From positions 1 to 22,455 of the forward strand of contig JBEKLJ010000027.1 of assembly GCA_050010255.1 (NCBI GenBank): DNA of 22,455 nucleotides. The letters are read 5' to 3'. This document shows, in pieces, positions 7,400 to 15,186 of this stretch (its first letter is position 1; each line of letters starts with the position of its first letter). This DNA comes from JBEKLJ01 sp050010255 (GTDB lineage Bacteria; Acidobacteriota; Terriglobia; Bryobacterales; Bryobacteraceae). A program made the position numbers and the translations under genes. The notes beneath the pieces were generated by a model. It did not search any database. It was given only the letters and a program-made list of their open reading frames with translations, and had not been told where the DNA came from.

Positions 7400-8491
7400 A
7401 TGACACAGAGCGCACTTCTTCCCGAGCTGCCTCCCCCGGACTGGCGCCTGGGACCGTTGCGCATCGTGGCGATCGGTGGCGGGACGGGGCTTTCGACGCT
7501 GCTCCACGGCCTGAAGGCCCACGCACGCCCGGCTGCCGGCGGGGCCCCTGGGGCGGGTTTGAGCCGTCCGCCGCTGGTCGACATCACCGCCGTCGTCACT
7601 GTAACCGACGACGGCGGGAGTTCGGGCCGGCTCCGGCGCGATTTCAAGGTGCTCCCGCCGGGCGACATCCGGAACTGCATGGTTGCGCTCTCCGAAGACG
7701 AGGCGTTGCTCGCCCGCCTCTTCCAGCACCGCTTCGCGCGCGGGCGGGGGTTGAAAGGGCACAGCTTCGGCAACCTGTTCCTGACCGCGCTCACCAACGT
7801 CACCGGGGACTTCGCGCAGGCCGTGAAGGTCTGCTCGGAGGTGCTCGCCATCGCCGGCCGTATCTACCCCTCCACCGAGACGAACGTCGTGTTGGAGGCC
7901 GAGCTGGAGGACGGCAGGCGCGTGAAGGGCGAGACCAGGATCAGCAAGTCGCGCTCGCGAATCCGCAGGATCTCGCTCGATCCGCGCGGCTGCCGGCCGC
8001 TCGCGGATACGTTGCGCGCCCTAGCCGACGCGGACCTGATCACGCTCGGCCCGGGCTCACTGTTCACCAGCGTGATTCCCAATGTGCTGGTCCAGGGCAT
8101 TTCCACGGCGATCGCCAGGGCGCCGGCCGTGAAGGCTTGCTTCATGAACTTGATGTGGCAGCCCGGCGAGACGATGAACTTCACCGCCGCCGACCACATG
8201 GCCGCCATCCTGGACCACGCGGGCGTGAATCTGTTCGACTGCGTGGTCCTCAACACGCGCCCCATCGGCGGCGCGCTGCTGGCCAGGTACGCACGGCAGA
8301 AGGCGCAGCCGGTTGAGAACGACATCGGACGCCTGCGACGCATGGGGCTGAGGATTGTCGGCCGCGACCTGGTGGGGGAGGGCGAGAGGATCCGCCACGA
8401 CCCGCGGGCCGCCGCCGCCGTCGCCCTCGAGCTCGCCGCCGAGGGCAGGCGGCGCAGGCAGGAGACGCGCGCCGGCGCGGGGGCTGGATAG
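7400..8491 (+). CDS. yvcK: YvcK/GlmR (CofD-like family), putative UDP-sugar-binding regulator
   Basis: A cytoplasmic Rossmann-fold protein of the YvcK/CofD-like family (gluconeogenesis factor). In Bacillus subtilis (as GlmR) it binds UDP-GlcNAc and tunes GlmS and cell-wall precursor supply. The 363-aa product has RIVAIGGGTGLSTLLHGLK near the N-terminus, VTVTDDGGSSGRLRRDF, LPPGDIRNCMVAL, HSFGNLFLTALT, and ITLGPGSLFTSVIPNVLV, all typical. ATG 7400 is chosen; an in-frame TTG at 7382 would add six residues. The Shine-Dalgarno is poor, and a GCCCC/GGGGC hairpin lies just upstream. glmU starts 4 nt after its stop codon, so the two genes are almost certainly cotranscribed, fitting a shared role in UDP-GlcNAc metabolism. 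Confidence 0.93.
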   Translation: MTQSALLPELPPPDWRLGPLRIVAIGGGTGLSTLLHGLKAHARPAAGGAPGAGLSRPPLVDITAVVTVTDDGGSSGRLRRDFKVLPPGDIRNCMVALSEDEALLARLFQHRFARGRGLKGHSFGNLFLTALTNVTGDFAQAVKVCSEVLAIAGRIYPSTETNVVLEAELEDGRRVKGETRISKSRSRIRRISLDPRGCRPLADTLRALADADLITLGPGSLFTSVIPNVLVQGISTAIARAPAVKACFMNLMWQPGETMNFTAADHMAAILDHAGVNLFDCVVLNTRPIGGALLARYARQKAQPVENDIGRLRRMGLRIVGRDLVGEGERIRHDPRAAAAVALELAAEGRRRRQETRAGAGAG

Positions 8492-8495
8492 GGAC

Positions 8496-9935
8496 ATGGA
8501 CAACATCTCGATCGTGATCCTGGCGGCCGGACTCGGCACGCGCATGAAATCCAAGCGGGCGAAGGTCCTGCACGAGGCTGGCGGTGCGCCCCTGATCGAA
8601 CACGTCGCCGGCGCCACCCTGGCACTGGCTCCGCCCGAGCGGATCTTCGTTGTTGTAGGCCGCGAGGCCGAGCAGGTCCAGGCGGTGCTGGCCGGCCGCG
8701 GCGTCCAGTTCGTGCTCCAGTCCCAGCAGTTGGGAACCGGCCACGCGCTCAAGATCAGCCGCGAGCGGGTGGAACCGCTCGGCGGCGACGTCGTGGTGCT
8801 CTACGGCGACTGCCCGCTGCTGAGCCCCGGCACGCTGCGCGAGCTGATCCAGGCCCAGCAAAGCGGCCCGTCCGCCGCTACCGTCATCACGACCGTCCTT
8901 GCGGACCCGGCCGGCTACGGTCGCATTCTCCGCGACGCGGATGGCTCGGTGCGAGCCATCGTCGAGCAGAAAGCCGCCACGCCCGAGGAGCTCGCCATCC
9001 GCGAGGTCAACTCCGGAATCTACTGCTTCCGCGGCGATCTGCTCTGGCGCCACCTGAGCGAGATCCAGCCGGCCAACGCCGCGCGAGAGTACTACCTCAC
9101 CGATATCGTGGCGATCTTCCACCGCGCGGGGCTTGCGGTGCGGCCGCTCCTGGTGGAGGATCCGAGCGAGCTGCTCGGCATCAACACCCGGGTCGAGCTG
9201 GCGCAGGTGGATGCCATCCTGCGTCTGCGCAAGGCGCGCCAGTTGATGCTCGACGGCGTGACCATCGAGAAGCCCGAGACGGTCACCGTCGACGCCGGCG
9301 TCGAGATCGGCCCGGACACCATCATCGAGCCGTTCGCGCGCATCCTCGGCCGGACCCGCATCGGCGAGAACTGCCGCATCGGCGCCTGCTCGGTGGTGCG
9401 CGATTCCGAGCTGGCCGGCGAGGTCGAGGTCCTGCCGTTCACCATGGTGGACGACTGCACCATCGGGCGCGGAGCGCGCCTCGGACCGTACTCGCGCTTG
9501 CGCATGAAGGCGCGCGTTGGCGCCGGCGCGCGGATCGGCAACTTCGTCGAACTCAAGAAGACCGATTTCGGCGCCGGCTCGAAATCGCAGCATCTGGCCT
9601 ACCTCGGCGATGCCAAGATCGGCGAGGGAGCGAACATCGGCGCCGGCGCCATCACCTGCAACTACGACGGCGAGAAGAAGCACGAGACCCGCATCGGCGC
9701 CGGAGCCTTCATCGGCAGCAACGCCACGCTGGTGGCGCCGCTCGAAATCGGCGATGGCGCTTACGTCGCCGCCGGCTCGGTTGTCACGGATTCCGTTCCC
9801 GCCGACGCGCTCGCGCTCGGCCGCGCCCGGCAGGTGGTCAAGGAGGGTTGGGCGAAGAAGCGCCGCGCGAAGTCGAGCGCCCCTCCGGCCGCCGATGAGG
9901 GGGAATCGGAATCCACCGGGAATGAACGCAAGTAG
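8496..9935 (+). CDS. glmU: GlmU, bifunctional UDP-GlcNAc pyrophosphorylase/GlcN-1-P acetyltransferase
   Basis: GlmU makes UDP-GlcNAc for peptidoglycan and other envelope glycans: acetyl-CoA acetylates GlcN-1-P (C-terminal domain), then UTP gives UDP-GlcNAc (N-terminal domain). The 479-aa product has LAAGLGTRMKSKRAKVLH (residues 9-26), the pyrophosphorylase signature, QLGTGHA (78-84), YGDCPLL (103-109), and then left-handed beta-helix hexapeptides (IGENCRIGACSVV, IGRGARLGPYSRL). The acetyltransferase site is intact: the His in SKSQHLAYLGDAKIG and the GAGAITCNYDG loop. It is about 23 residues longer than E. coli GlmU owing to a Lys/Arg/Ser/Glu-rich tail. It lies 4 nt downstream of yvcK. Confidence 0.96.
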   Translation: MDNISIVILAAGLGTRMKSKRAKVLHEAGGAPLIEHVAGATLALAPPERIFVVVGREAEQVQAVLAGRGVQFVLQSQQLGTGHALKISRERVEPLGGDVVVLYGDCPLLSPGTLRELIQAQQSGPSAATVITTVLADPAGYGRILRDADGSVRAIVEQKAATPEELAIREVNSGIYCFRGDLLWRHLSEIQPANAAREYYLTDIVAIFHRAGLAVRPLLVEDPSELLGINTRVELAQVDAILRLRKARQLMLDGVTIEKPETVTVDAGVEIGPDTIIEPFARILGRTRIGENCRIGACSVVRDSELAGEVEVLPFTMVDDCTIGRGARLGPYSRLRMKARVGAGARIGNFVELKKTDFGAGSKSQHLAYLGDAKIGEGANIGAGAITCNYDGEKKHETRIGAGAFIGSNATLVAPLEIGDGAYVAAGSVVTDSVPADALALGRARQVVKEGWAKKRRAKSSAPPAADEGESESTGNERK

Positions 9936-10016
9936 ATACGGATAGACTGTCTAGGTTCTTCTATTCGCGTTCATTCACGTTCATTCACGGCTGATTACCC
10001 CACCACGCATGCCCGA

Positions 10017-10898
10017 CTACAAAACCAGCATGGGGTGGTACAGGTTCGGCAGCTTGAACTCGCCGATGGCAACCAGCTCGCCGTGCTGCCCCACGGCCTT
10101 CACGTAGCGCGAGCCCGGCCGCACGCGAAACGGGGAGACCCGGAAGTCCCGTCCCTGGCGGATGAACGCGGTCGCGAGCGTATCGACGAACTCCGAGGGG
10201 AACTCTGGCAGCATCTCGGAGGCCGGGATCAGCGCCTCGATCATGCGGTCCTCTTGAGCGAGCTGCTCGAGCTGCTCGATGGTGCGCGCCTGTTCGATGG
10301 TGAAGTCGCCCGAGCGCGTGCGCACGAGCGTCTTCAAGAAGGCGCCGCAGCCGAGCAACTGGCCTAGATCGTGGGCCAGCGCTCTCAGGTAGGTGCCCGC
10401 GGAGCAGTGCACCAGGATGTGCGCCTCAGCTCCGCTCACATCCACCAGTTCGAGCGAGTGCACGGTCACCTCGACCGGCTTGAGCTCCACCACAATGTTC
10501 CTTCGCGCGAGCTTGTAGGCCGGTGTGCCGCCCACCTTCTTGGCCGAGATCCGCGGCGGAGTCTGCTGGATCGGACCGCGAAACCGCTCCAGCAGCGGCT
10601 CAAGTTGCTCCCGTGTAATGACCGGCTCCACCACCGGGGAAGTGGGCATGCCGTCGCGGTCGCAGGTGTCGGTGGAGTACCCGAAGCGGATGACGGCGTC
10701 GTAGACTTTCTCGGCGCGCGTGTAGAACTGGGCCAGGCGGGTGGCGTTGCCGACCACCAGCGGCAGTACGCCCGTGGCCATCGGGTCGAGCGTGCCGAGG
10801 TGGCCCACCCGGCGCGTCCCCACCAGCCGCCGGACCTTGTTCACCGCGTCGTGCGAAGTCCAGCCCTCGGGCTTGTTGACGACGATCGCTCCGGTCAT
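10017..10898 (-). CDS. truB: TruB, tRNA pseudouridine-55 synthase
   Basis: TruB converts U55 in the T-loop of most tRNAs to pseudouridine. The 293-aa protein opens with GAIVVNKPEGWTSHDAVNKV and has the catalytic GHLGTLDPMATGVLPL, with the nucleophile Asp38. KVYDAVIRFGYSTDTCD, the RGPIQQTPPRISAKKVGG motif and SAGTYLRALAHDLG follow, all typical of TruB. The C-terminal part (from about 240, FIRQGRDFRV to YVKAVGQHGELVAIGEF) fits a TruB_C/PUA-like domain. It is convergent with glmU across an 81-bp gap that holds a small direct repeat (GTTCATTCAC twice, about 9969-9988). No rbfA or infB neighbour is present. Confidence 0.96.
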   Translation of the reverse strand: MTGAIVVNKPEGWTSHDAVNKVRRLVGTRRVGHLGTLDPMATGVLPLVVGNATRLAQFYTRAEKVYDAVIRFGYSTDTCDRDGMPTSPVVEPVITREQLEPLLERFRGPIQQTPPRISAKKVGGTPAYKLARRNIVVELKPVEVTVHSLELVDVSGAEAHILVHCSAGTYLRALAHDLGQLLGCGAFLKTLVRTRSGDFTIEQARTIEQLEQLAQEDRMIEALIPASEMLPEFPSEFVDTLATAFIRQGRDFRVSPFRVRPGSRYVKAVGQHGELVAIGEFKLPNLYHPMLVL

Positions 10899-10920
10899 TC
10901 CTACTCACTGTACCAAGCTA

Positions 10921-11090
10921 ACCGGCGCTCGCCGTAGCACGGGCACTCATGCCTGCCGCGTCGCCACTCGTGGCGACGCAAGGCGAGTGCGGGCACCTGC
11001 CCGGGAAGCGTTGTGCCACACGTCGGCTGAAGCCGACGCTGCACGCTGAAGCGTGCGCTACGACAAGCGCCGCGCCCGCTTACGGGCGGA
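10921..11090. repeat. Hairpin-rich element, inverted copy 2
   Basis: Its reverse complement follows 4689-4860 module by module: TCCGCCCGTAAG, the GTCGTAGCGCACGCTTCAGC hairpin region, GTCGGCT/AGCCGAC, CCCGGGCAGGTGCCCGCAC, GTCGCCAC/GTGGCGAC, and ACTCATGCC...CTACGGCGAGCGCCGG. Only one end keeps the terminal motif (CTTACGGGCGGATTAC, 11079-11094). The 323-bp gap between truB and the ABC exporter holds this element and heptanucleotide array 3; I see nothing else in it. Confidence 0.85.
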
Positions 11091-11112
11091 TTACGACCTG
11101 GTGCTATCACGC

Positions 11113-11189
11113 CTCTGGTAGCTGGAAGCTGATCGCTGGAAGCTGGAAGCTGGTAGCTGGTAGCTGGAAGCTCGCAGCTCGAAGCTGGC
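11113..11189 (+). repeat. Heptanucleotide array 3 (11 units)
   Basis: Eleven in-phase 7-mers, mostly AGCTGGA, AGCTGGT and AGCTGAT, with CGCTGGA, AGCTCGC and AGCTCGA variants and a degenerate first unit. The array ends 32 nt upstream of the ABC exporter GTG, following copy 2 of the hairpin element by about 20 bases. Confidence 0.9.
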
Positions 11190-11221
11190 GTGCCAGCGCC
11201 CGACCGCTTATCCTGGATGAA

Positions 11222-13072
11222 GTGGAAGAGGAGGTTCTCAGAAGAGCATACGATCGCCGGCTGATGCGGCGCCTGCTGCGCTACCTGCGGCCGTACTGGA
11301 AGGCGGTGGCCGCGTCTTTGGCGCTGCTGCTCGTGCTCTCGGTGTTCCAGGTGCTCGGGCCGCTGCTCACCATGCTGGCGGTGGACCGCTATCTGGCGCC
11401 CGTGCGCTCGCACCCGCGGCTCTTTCTCGATCCCTATCTCTCGCACAACGCCTGGGCCGGGCTGACCGAGATCTCGGTCCTCTACCTGCTGGTGGTTGTC
11501 GTTTCGCTCCTGCTCGACTTCGGCATGTCCTACCTGATGCAGTGGACCGGGCAGAGAGCCATGCTCGATCTGCGGCGCGAGCTCATGAAGCACCTCCAGC
11601 GCCTGGACCTCTCCTACTACGACCGCACTCCCGTGGGGCGGATGCTCACCCGCGTCACCACCGACGTGGATGCGCTCAACGACCTGCTGGCATCCGGCCT
11701 GGTGATGATCCTCGGCGATGTGCTGACGCTCAGCTTCGTGATGCTGGCGATGCTGAAGCTGAACCCGCCGCTGACCGGACTGCTGATGGCGGTCGTGCCC
11801 GGCGTCATCTTTGTCACGGTTATCTTCCGGCGCCAGGCCATGCAGAGCTACCGGCGCATCCGCGTCGCCATCGCCCGCATCAACGCCTACATCCAGGAGC
11901 ATGTCAGCGGGATCGCCGTCCTCCAGCTCTTCAACCGCGAGCGGAGAAGCTCGGAGGAGTTCGAGAAGATCAACCGCACGCACATGGAGGCCTTCAAGGA
12001 CGCCATCATTGCCTATGGCTGGTTCTTCCCGGCGGTGGAGTTCCTGGCCATGCTGGCGCTGGCGGCGCTGCTGGGCTATGGGGGAGTCCAGATCCGCGGC
12101 GGCGCCATGACGCTGGGCGTGCTGGTGGCCTTCTTCCAGTACGGGATGCGGTTCTTCCGGCCCATCCAGGACCTGAGCGAGAAGTACAACCTCCTGCAAT
12201 CGGCTATGGCGGCCGCTGAAAGGATCTTTGGCCTGCTCGATACGCCCGTCGGCATTGCCGCCCCCCCCTCGCCCAAGCCGTTCCCGGAGGCGGGGGCGAT
12301 CGAGTTCGAGCACGTCTGGTTCGCTTACAGCGGCCAAGACTGGGTGCTGCGCGACGTCTCCTTCCGCATCGATCCGGGAGAGACCATCGCCGCCGTGGGC
12401 CACACCGGGGCGGGGAAGACCACGCTCATCAGTCTTCTGCTGCGGTTCTACGACGTCGGGCGCGGGGCCATCCGCATCGGCGGCATCGACATCCGCGAGT
12501 TCGACCCGCGCGAGCTGCGGCGGCGTTTCGGCGTCGTGCTTCAGGACCCCCACCTGTTCTCCGGCACCATCGAGGCCAATATCCGGCTAGGGACGCCGTG
12601 GATCAGCCAGGAGGGTCTGGTGGCGGCGGCCGAGCAGGTCAACCTGCTGGATTTTGTCGAGTCGCTGCCCAACGGGTTCGGCGAACCCGTGCGCGAGCGC
12701 GGCGATGGCCTCTCCACCGGGCAGAAGCAGCTCATCAGCTTTGCGCGGGCGCTGGCGCACGCTCCGCGCTACCTGGTTCTGGACGAGGCGACTTCCAGCG
12801 TGGACACCGAGACGGAGCTGCGCGTGCGCGAAGCGCTCACTCGTCTCGTTGAGGGCCGCACGTCGATTGTCATCGCGCACCGGCTTTCCACCATCCAGCG
12901 CGCGGACCGCATTCTGGTGATGCACAAGGGCCAGTTGCGGGAGGCGGGAACGCACCAGCAACTGCTCGCTCAGCGCGGCATCTATTGGAAGCTTTACCAA
13001 CTCCAGTACAAGGACCAGGAACGGGCTCCGGGGCCGGCGGGCGTCGCTTCCGTCTCCGAGGCCCGCTCCTGA
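11222..13072 (+). CDS. MsbA/ABCB-type ABC exporter (fused membrane and ATPase domains)
   Basis: A 616-aa half-transporter that would dimerise in the inner membrane to export a lipid, peptide or drug; the substrate cannot be read from sequence. Residues ~1-320 form the six-helix exporter domain (ABC_membrane), including YLRPYWKAVAASLALLLVL at the first helix. The ATPase domain has Walker A GHTGAGKTT, Q-loop VLQDPHLFSGTI, signature LSTGQKQLISFARAL, Walker B YLVLDEATSSVD and H-loop IAHRLSTI, all intact. GTG 11222 (VEEEVLRRAYDRRLM) is preferred because this N-terminal helix is typical of the group; ATG 11264 is an alternative. The open frame continues upstream only through repeats. A hairpin terminator follows. 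Confidence 0.92.
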   Translation: MEEEVLRRAYDRRLMRRLLRYLRPYWKAVAASLALLLVLSVFQVLGPLLTMLAVDRYLAPVRSHPRLFLDPYLSHNAWAGLTEISVLYLLVVVVSLLLDFGMSYLMQWTGQRAMLDLRRELMKHLQRLDLSYYDRTPVGRMLTRVTTDVDALNDLLASGLVMILGDVLTLSFVMLAMLKLNPPLTGLLMAVVPGVIFVTVIFRRQAMQSYRRIRVAIARINAYIQEHVSGIAVLQLFNRERRSSEEFEKINRTHMEAFKDAIIAYGWFFPAVEFLAMLALAALLGYGGVQIRGGAMTLGVLVAFFQYGMRFFRPIQDLSEKYNLLQSAMAAAERIFGLLDTPVGIAAPPSPKPFPEAGAIEFEHVWFAYSGQDWVLRDVSFRIDPGETIAAVGHTGAGKTTLISLLLRFYDVGRGAIRIGGIDIREFDPRELRRRFGVVLQDPHLFSGTIEANIRLGTPWISQEGLVAAAEQVNLLDFVESLPNGFGEPVRERGDGLSTGQKQLISFARALAHAPRYLVLDEATSSVDTETELRVREALTRLVEGRTSIVIAHRLSTIQRADRILVMHKGQLREAGTHQQLLAQRGIYWKLYQLQYKDQERAPGPAGVASVSEARS

Positions 13073-13087
13073 CGCGCCGCTCGCGCT

Positions 13088-13118
13088 AGCCCGTCGCCCC
13101 GATGTGGCGCGGGCTTTG
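13088..13118 (+). terminator. Rho-independent terminator after the ABC exporter
   Basis: AGCCCG (13088-13093) plus CGCC (13095-13098) pair with GGCG (13106-13109) plus CGGGCT (13110-13115): ten pairs with one bulged T and a 7-nt loop, followed by a short T-rich run. It begins 15 bases after the exporter stop codon. Confidence 0.6.
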
Positions 13119-13207
13119 CCGTTCTTTGGCATCCGCAAACGGACAGCCTGCTGCCTCGACACTCTTGCCGAGGGCTTTCGCCGAAGGCGCGCCCGCAGCC
13201 CGCTGTC

Positions 13208-13298
13208 GGCTGAAGGCTGATAGCTGGAAGCCGATCGCTGGAAGCTGATAGCTGGAAGCTGGGAGCTGAAAGCTGCTAGCTGGAAGCCGATAGCTGAA
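13208..13298 (+). repeat. Heptanucleotide array 4 (13 units, longest)
   Basis: Thirteen consecutive 7-mers without any indel: ggctgaa, ggctgat, agctgga, agccgat, cgctgga, agctgat, agctgga, agctggg, agctgaa, agctgct, agctgga, agccgat, agctgaa. It lies in the 526-bp gap after the ABC exporter and ends exactly where the IS630 transposase remnant stops. The stretch 13119-13207 shows nothing recognisable. Confidence 0.92.
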
Positions 13299-13517
13299 TA
13301 AGGTTTCAGCCCATGCGCCCGCCAGATATGCCGAACGCTGGTCTGGCTGATTCCCGCGGTGGCGGCCAGGGTGCGGGTGCTCCAACTTGTCGCCGGCCGC
13401 CAGCAGCACGATGCGGGAGCGCTCCACCAGACCAGCCGGGAGCGAACGCGCTCGGGCTCGCTGCTCAAGGGCTTGGCGCTAGTCGGCATTCAGAATGACG
13501 GGGCGGGCCACGCGCAT
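13299..13517 (-). pseudogene. IS630-family transposase remnant with internal deletion
   Basis: Reading the minus strand from ATG 13517 gives MRVARPVILNAD, a TAG stop, then RQALEQRARARSLPAGLVERSRIVLLAAGDK, described here as the N-terminal helix-turn-helix start of an IS630-type transposase. In a shifted frame it continues W-STRTLAATAGISQTSVRHI and WRAHGLKP, which belongs to a part normally much further along (WSTR...SVxRIWRAHGLKPH). So the middle of the gene is deleted with the junction near AAGTTGGAGC, and the rest is missing: homology ends at the edge of heptanucleotide array 4. It is inactive. The identification rests on family patterns remembered, not on a search. Confidence 0.7.
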
Positions 13518-13598
13518 GCTTCAGAACCTACCGCGGCCAAGAGTCGAAAACGAAACTCCCGGTCTAGAGTGTATGCTGTAAAATCTGCCTTGAAGCTC

Positions 13599-15077
13599 AT
13601 GAGCACCGATTCAAATCTGGTTTCCGAACGGGCCGAGGCCTCATGGCCTTCCTTGCGTTTTGCCGTCGGCTGTGTCCTCCTGCTCGCGGTCGCCTTGCTG
13701 ATCTGGAAAGTGGCGATCGCGATGAGCGATCCTTCCTTCCCATATAACGCAGGCCTCCGGATGAGCAAAGCGTCGCAACCCGTGGCGCGCTTGGGGAACC
13801 GGGTCTGGCTGCCCTACCTTCAGGTCCAGATCTGGTTTCTCTATCTGCTCAAGTTGCCTTATGCGGACTACAATCTCATTGCCTGCGCGCACTTCTTCGT
13901 GGCTGTGCTCTTTCTTGGGCTGCTGGGTCTGAGGATCATCGGCCGCACCTTCTCTGGGCTGGCTTTCAGTCTTGTGGTCATGTTCTCCTTCGCCCAGCAA
14001 CGGCTCTTCTCCGAGCTCAGCGTGTCCCTCTTTCAGGAAATCCCCGCGGCGGCTTTCTTCTATCTGCTCTTGTACTCAGGCGCCCTGGTTCTGACACGGA
14101 GATGGTGGCTGGTGGCCATTGGCGGAGTTGCTCTCCTTTGTCGTGACACATTCTGGATCTACCTGTTTTCTCTGACGCTCTTGAACCGGAAGGAGGTATT
14201 CGCCGAGAGGAGCTACCGCCGCAGCTTTGCCTGTTTGTGGGCTATCCCGATCCTGTGGCTGCTGGTCATTCCCCTAGGCTGGCTGGCGCACGAGGGGCGG
14301 CTGCCGTCCTTCCCGACCGAGTGGCCGCTGATGATCCACAAGGCAGACAACCGAGCCGTGACCTCCATAGTGGTCTCGCTCGGAAGCCTCTGGGCATCGC
14401 TCGTCTCCTCGCGGGCCGTGTATCTCCTGGCGGCGGGGGCAGTGGCAGGGGCGGTGCATTTCATGGAGAAGCGGCGCACGGGGCCAGCGGCGAAGGCCGG
14501 GCCAGCGGATTTCGTATCGCATTTCCGGAGATTCAGTGCCCTGTCGCTGGGCATCGTCTATGTCTTGATCGTGCTCTTCGACCCCTGGCAGGTCACCTTC
14601 GGCGCGGGCAGGATGTCCGCGCCACTGCTCGAGCAGGCTTTCCTCTGGTCCTTGATCGCGTTCTCGGCCAGTGATTCCTACAGGCCCGCCGCCAGGGTGC
14701 TGACGCGGGTGGCCCTCGTGGCCGGCTTGCTGGCCGGCCTCAATCCACAACCCAGCGCCTGGCGCCCACAGGCGGATCTGGTAAAGAACCAGGCCTACGC
14801 CGAGATTCAGCGACTGGTCGAGAATTCGGCGCCGGGACGCCGGCCGGTGGTTTGCTGGAACGGCAACCACTACCTCCGGCTAGTCGGTGACCTGGTAGCT
14901 CCCACGCTGTACGCCTCGCATGAGAGGCTCCCCGCTGGTCTGGGGTCGATCCCCCGGCGCTGCGACGTCGTTCTCATGCCGTCCTCCCGGCGGCCGCCGG
15001 AGGCGGAGGCTTTCCGGCTCGCGAACGAGTATCTCATCAACGGCACGAGATACGCCCTCTACCTCAGGAGGAGATGA
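13599..15077 (+). CDS. Multi-pass membrane protein, glycosyltransferase-like, unknown
   Basis: A 492-aa integral membrane protein with about ten hydrophobic segments (for example FAVGCVLLLAVALLIWKVAI at ~22-41, ALVLTRRWWLVAIGGVALLC, LWAIPILWLLVIPLGWLA, YLLAAGAVAGAVHFM). It ends in a short soluble tail (from about 410) with WNGNHYLRLVGD and CDVVLMPSS. The layout resembles GT-C-fold dolichyl-phosphate-mannose mannosyltransferase-like proteins, but I see no clear acidic first-loop motif, so the function stays open. ATG 13599 was chosen; GTG 13570 in frame is possible. TAAAAT at 13579-13584 resembles a -10 element but lacks a good -35. It is followed 110 bp later by a GT39-like gene in the same orientation, which suggests a shared envelope-glycan role. 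Confidence 0.7.
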   Translation: MSTDSNLVSERAEASWPSLRFAVGCVLLLAVALLIWKVAIAMSDPSFPYNAGLRMSKASQPVARLGNRVWLPYLQVQIWFLYLLKLPYADYNLIACAHFFVAVLFLGLLGLRIIGRTFSGLAFSLVVMFSFAQQRLFSELSVSLFQEIPAAAFFYLLLYSGALVLTRRWWLVAIGGVALLCRDTFWIYLFSLTLLNRKEVFAERSYRRSFACLWAIPILWLLVIPLGWLAHEGRLPSFPTEWPLMIHKADNRAVTSIVVSLGSLWASLVSSRAVYLLAAGAVAGAVHFMEKRRTGPAAKAGPADFVSHFRRFSALSLGIVYVLIVLFDPWQVTFGAGRMSAPLLEQAFLWSLIAFSASDSYRPAARVLTRVALVAGLLAGLNPQPSAWRPQADLVKNQAYAEIQRLVENSAPGRRPVVCWNGNHYLRLVGDLVAPTLYASHERLPAGLGSIPRRCDVVLMPSSRRPPEAEAFRLANEYLINGTRYALYLRRR

Positions 15078-15118
15078 GAACTGAAATGGCGGCTGCCCGG
15101 CGCGACGGTGCGAAAGGT

Positions 15119-15153
15119 TGCTGAAAGCTGAAAGCTGGAAGCTGGAAGCTGAC
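15119..15153 (+). repeat. Heptanucleotide array 5 (5 units)
   Basis: Units are tgctgaa, agctgaa, agctgga, agctgga and agctgac, all in phase. The array ends 33 nt upstream of the GT39-like ATG (15187). TACAAT at 15169-15174, just after the array, could be a -10 element. Confidence 0.85.
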
Positions 15154-15186
15154 AAACGTCGCCATGTTTACAATGGGAATCGTCGC

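Noticed and set aside
10901..12553. Long minus-strand open frame opposite the ABC exporter
   Set aside because: A high-GC shadow: the plus-strand frame has all ABC motifs, while the antisense product is low-complexity His/Gln/Arg-rich.
4954..13298. CRISPR array
   Set aside because: The heptanucleotide arrays have 7-base units and no spacers, and there are no cas genes.
15143..15174. Sigma70 promoter at the end of array 5
   Set aside because: TACAAT is good, but the only -35-like hexamer (CTGACA) is 14 bases away, too close to call.
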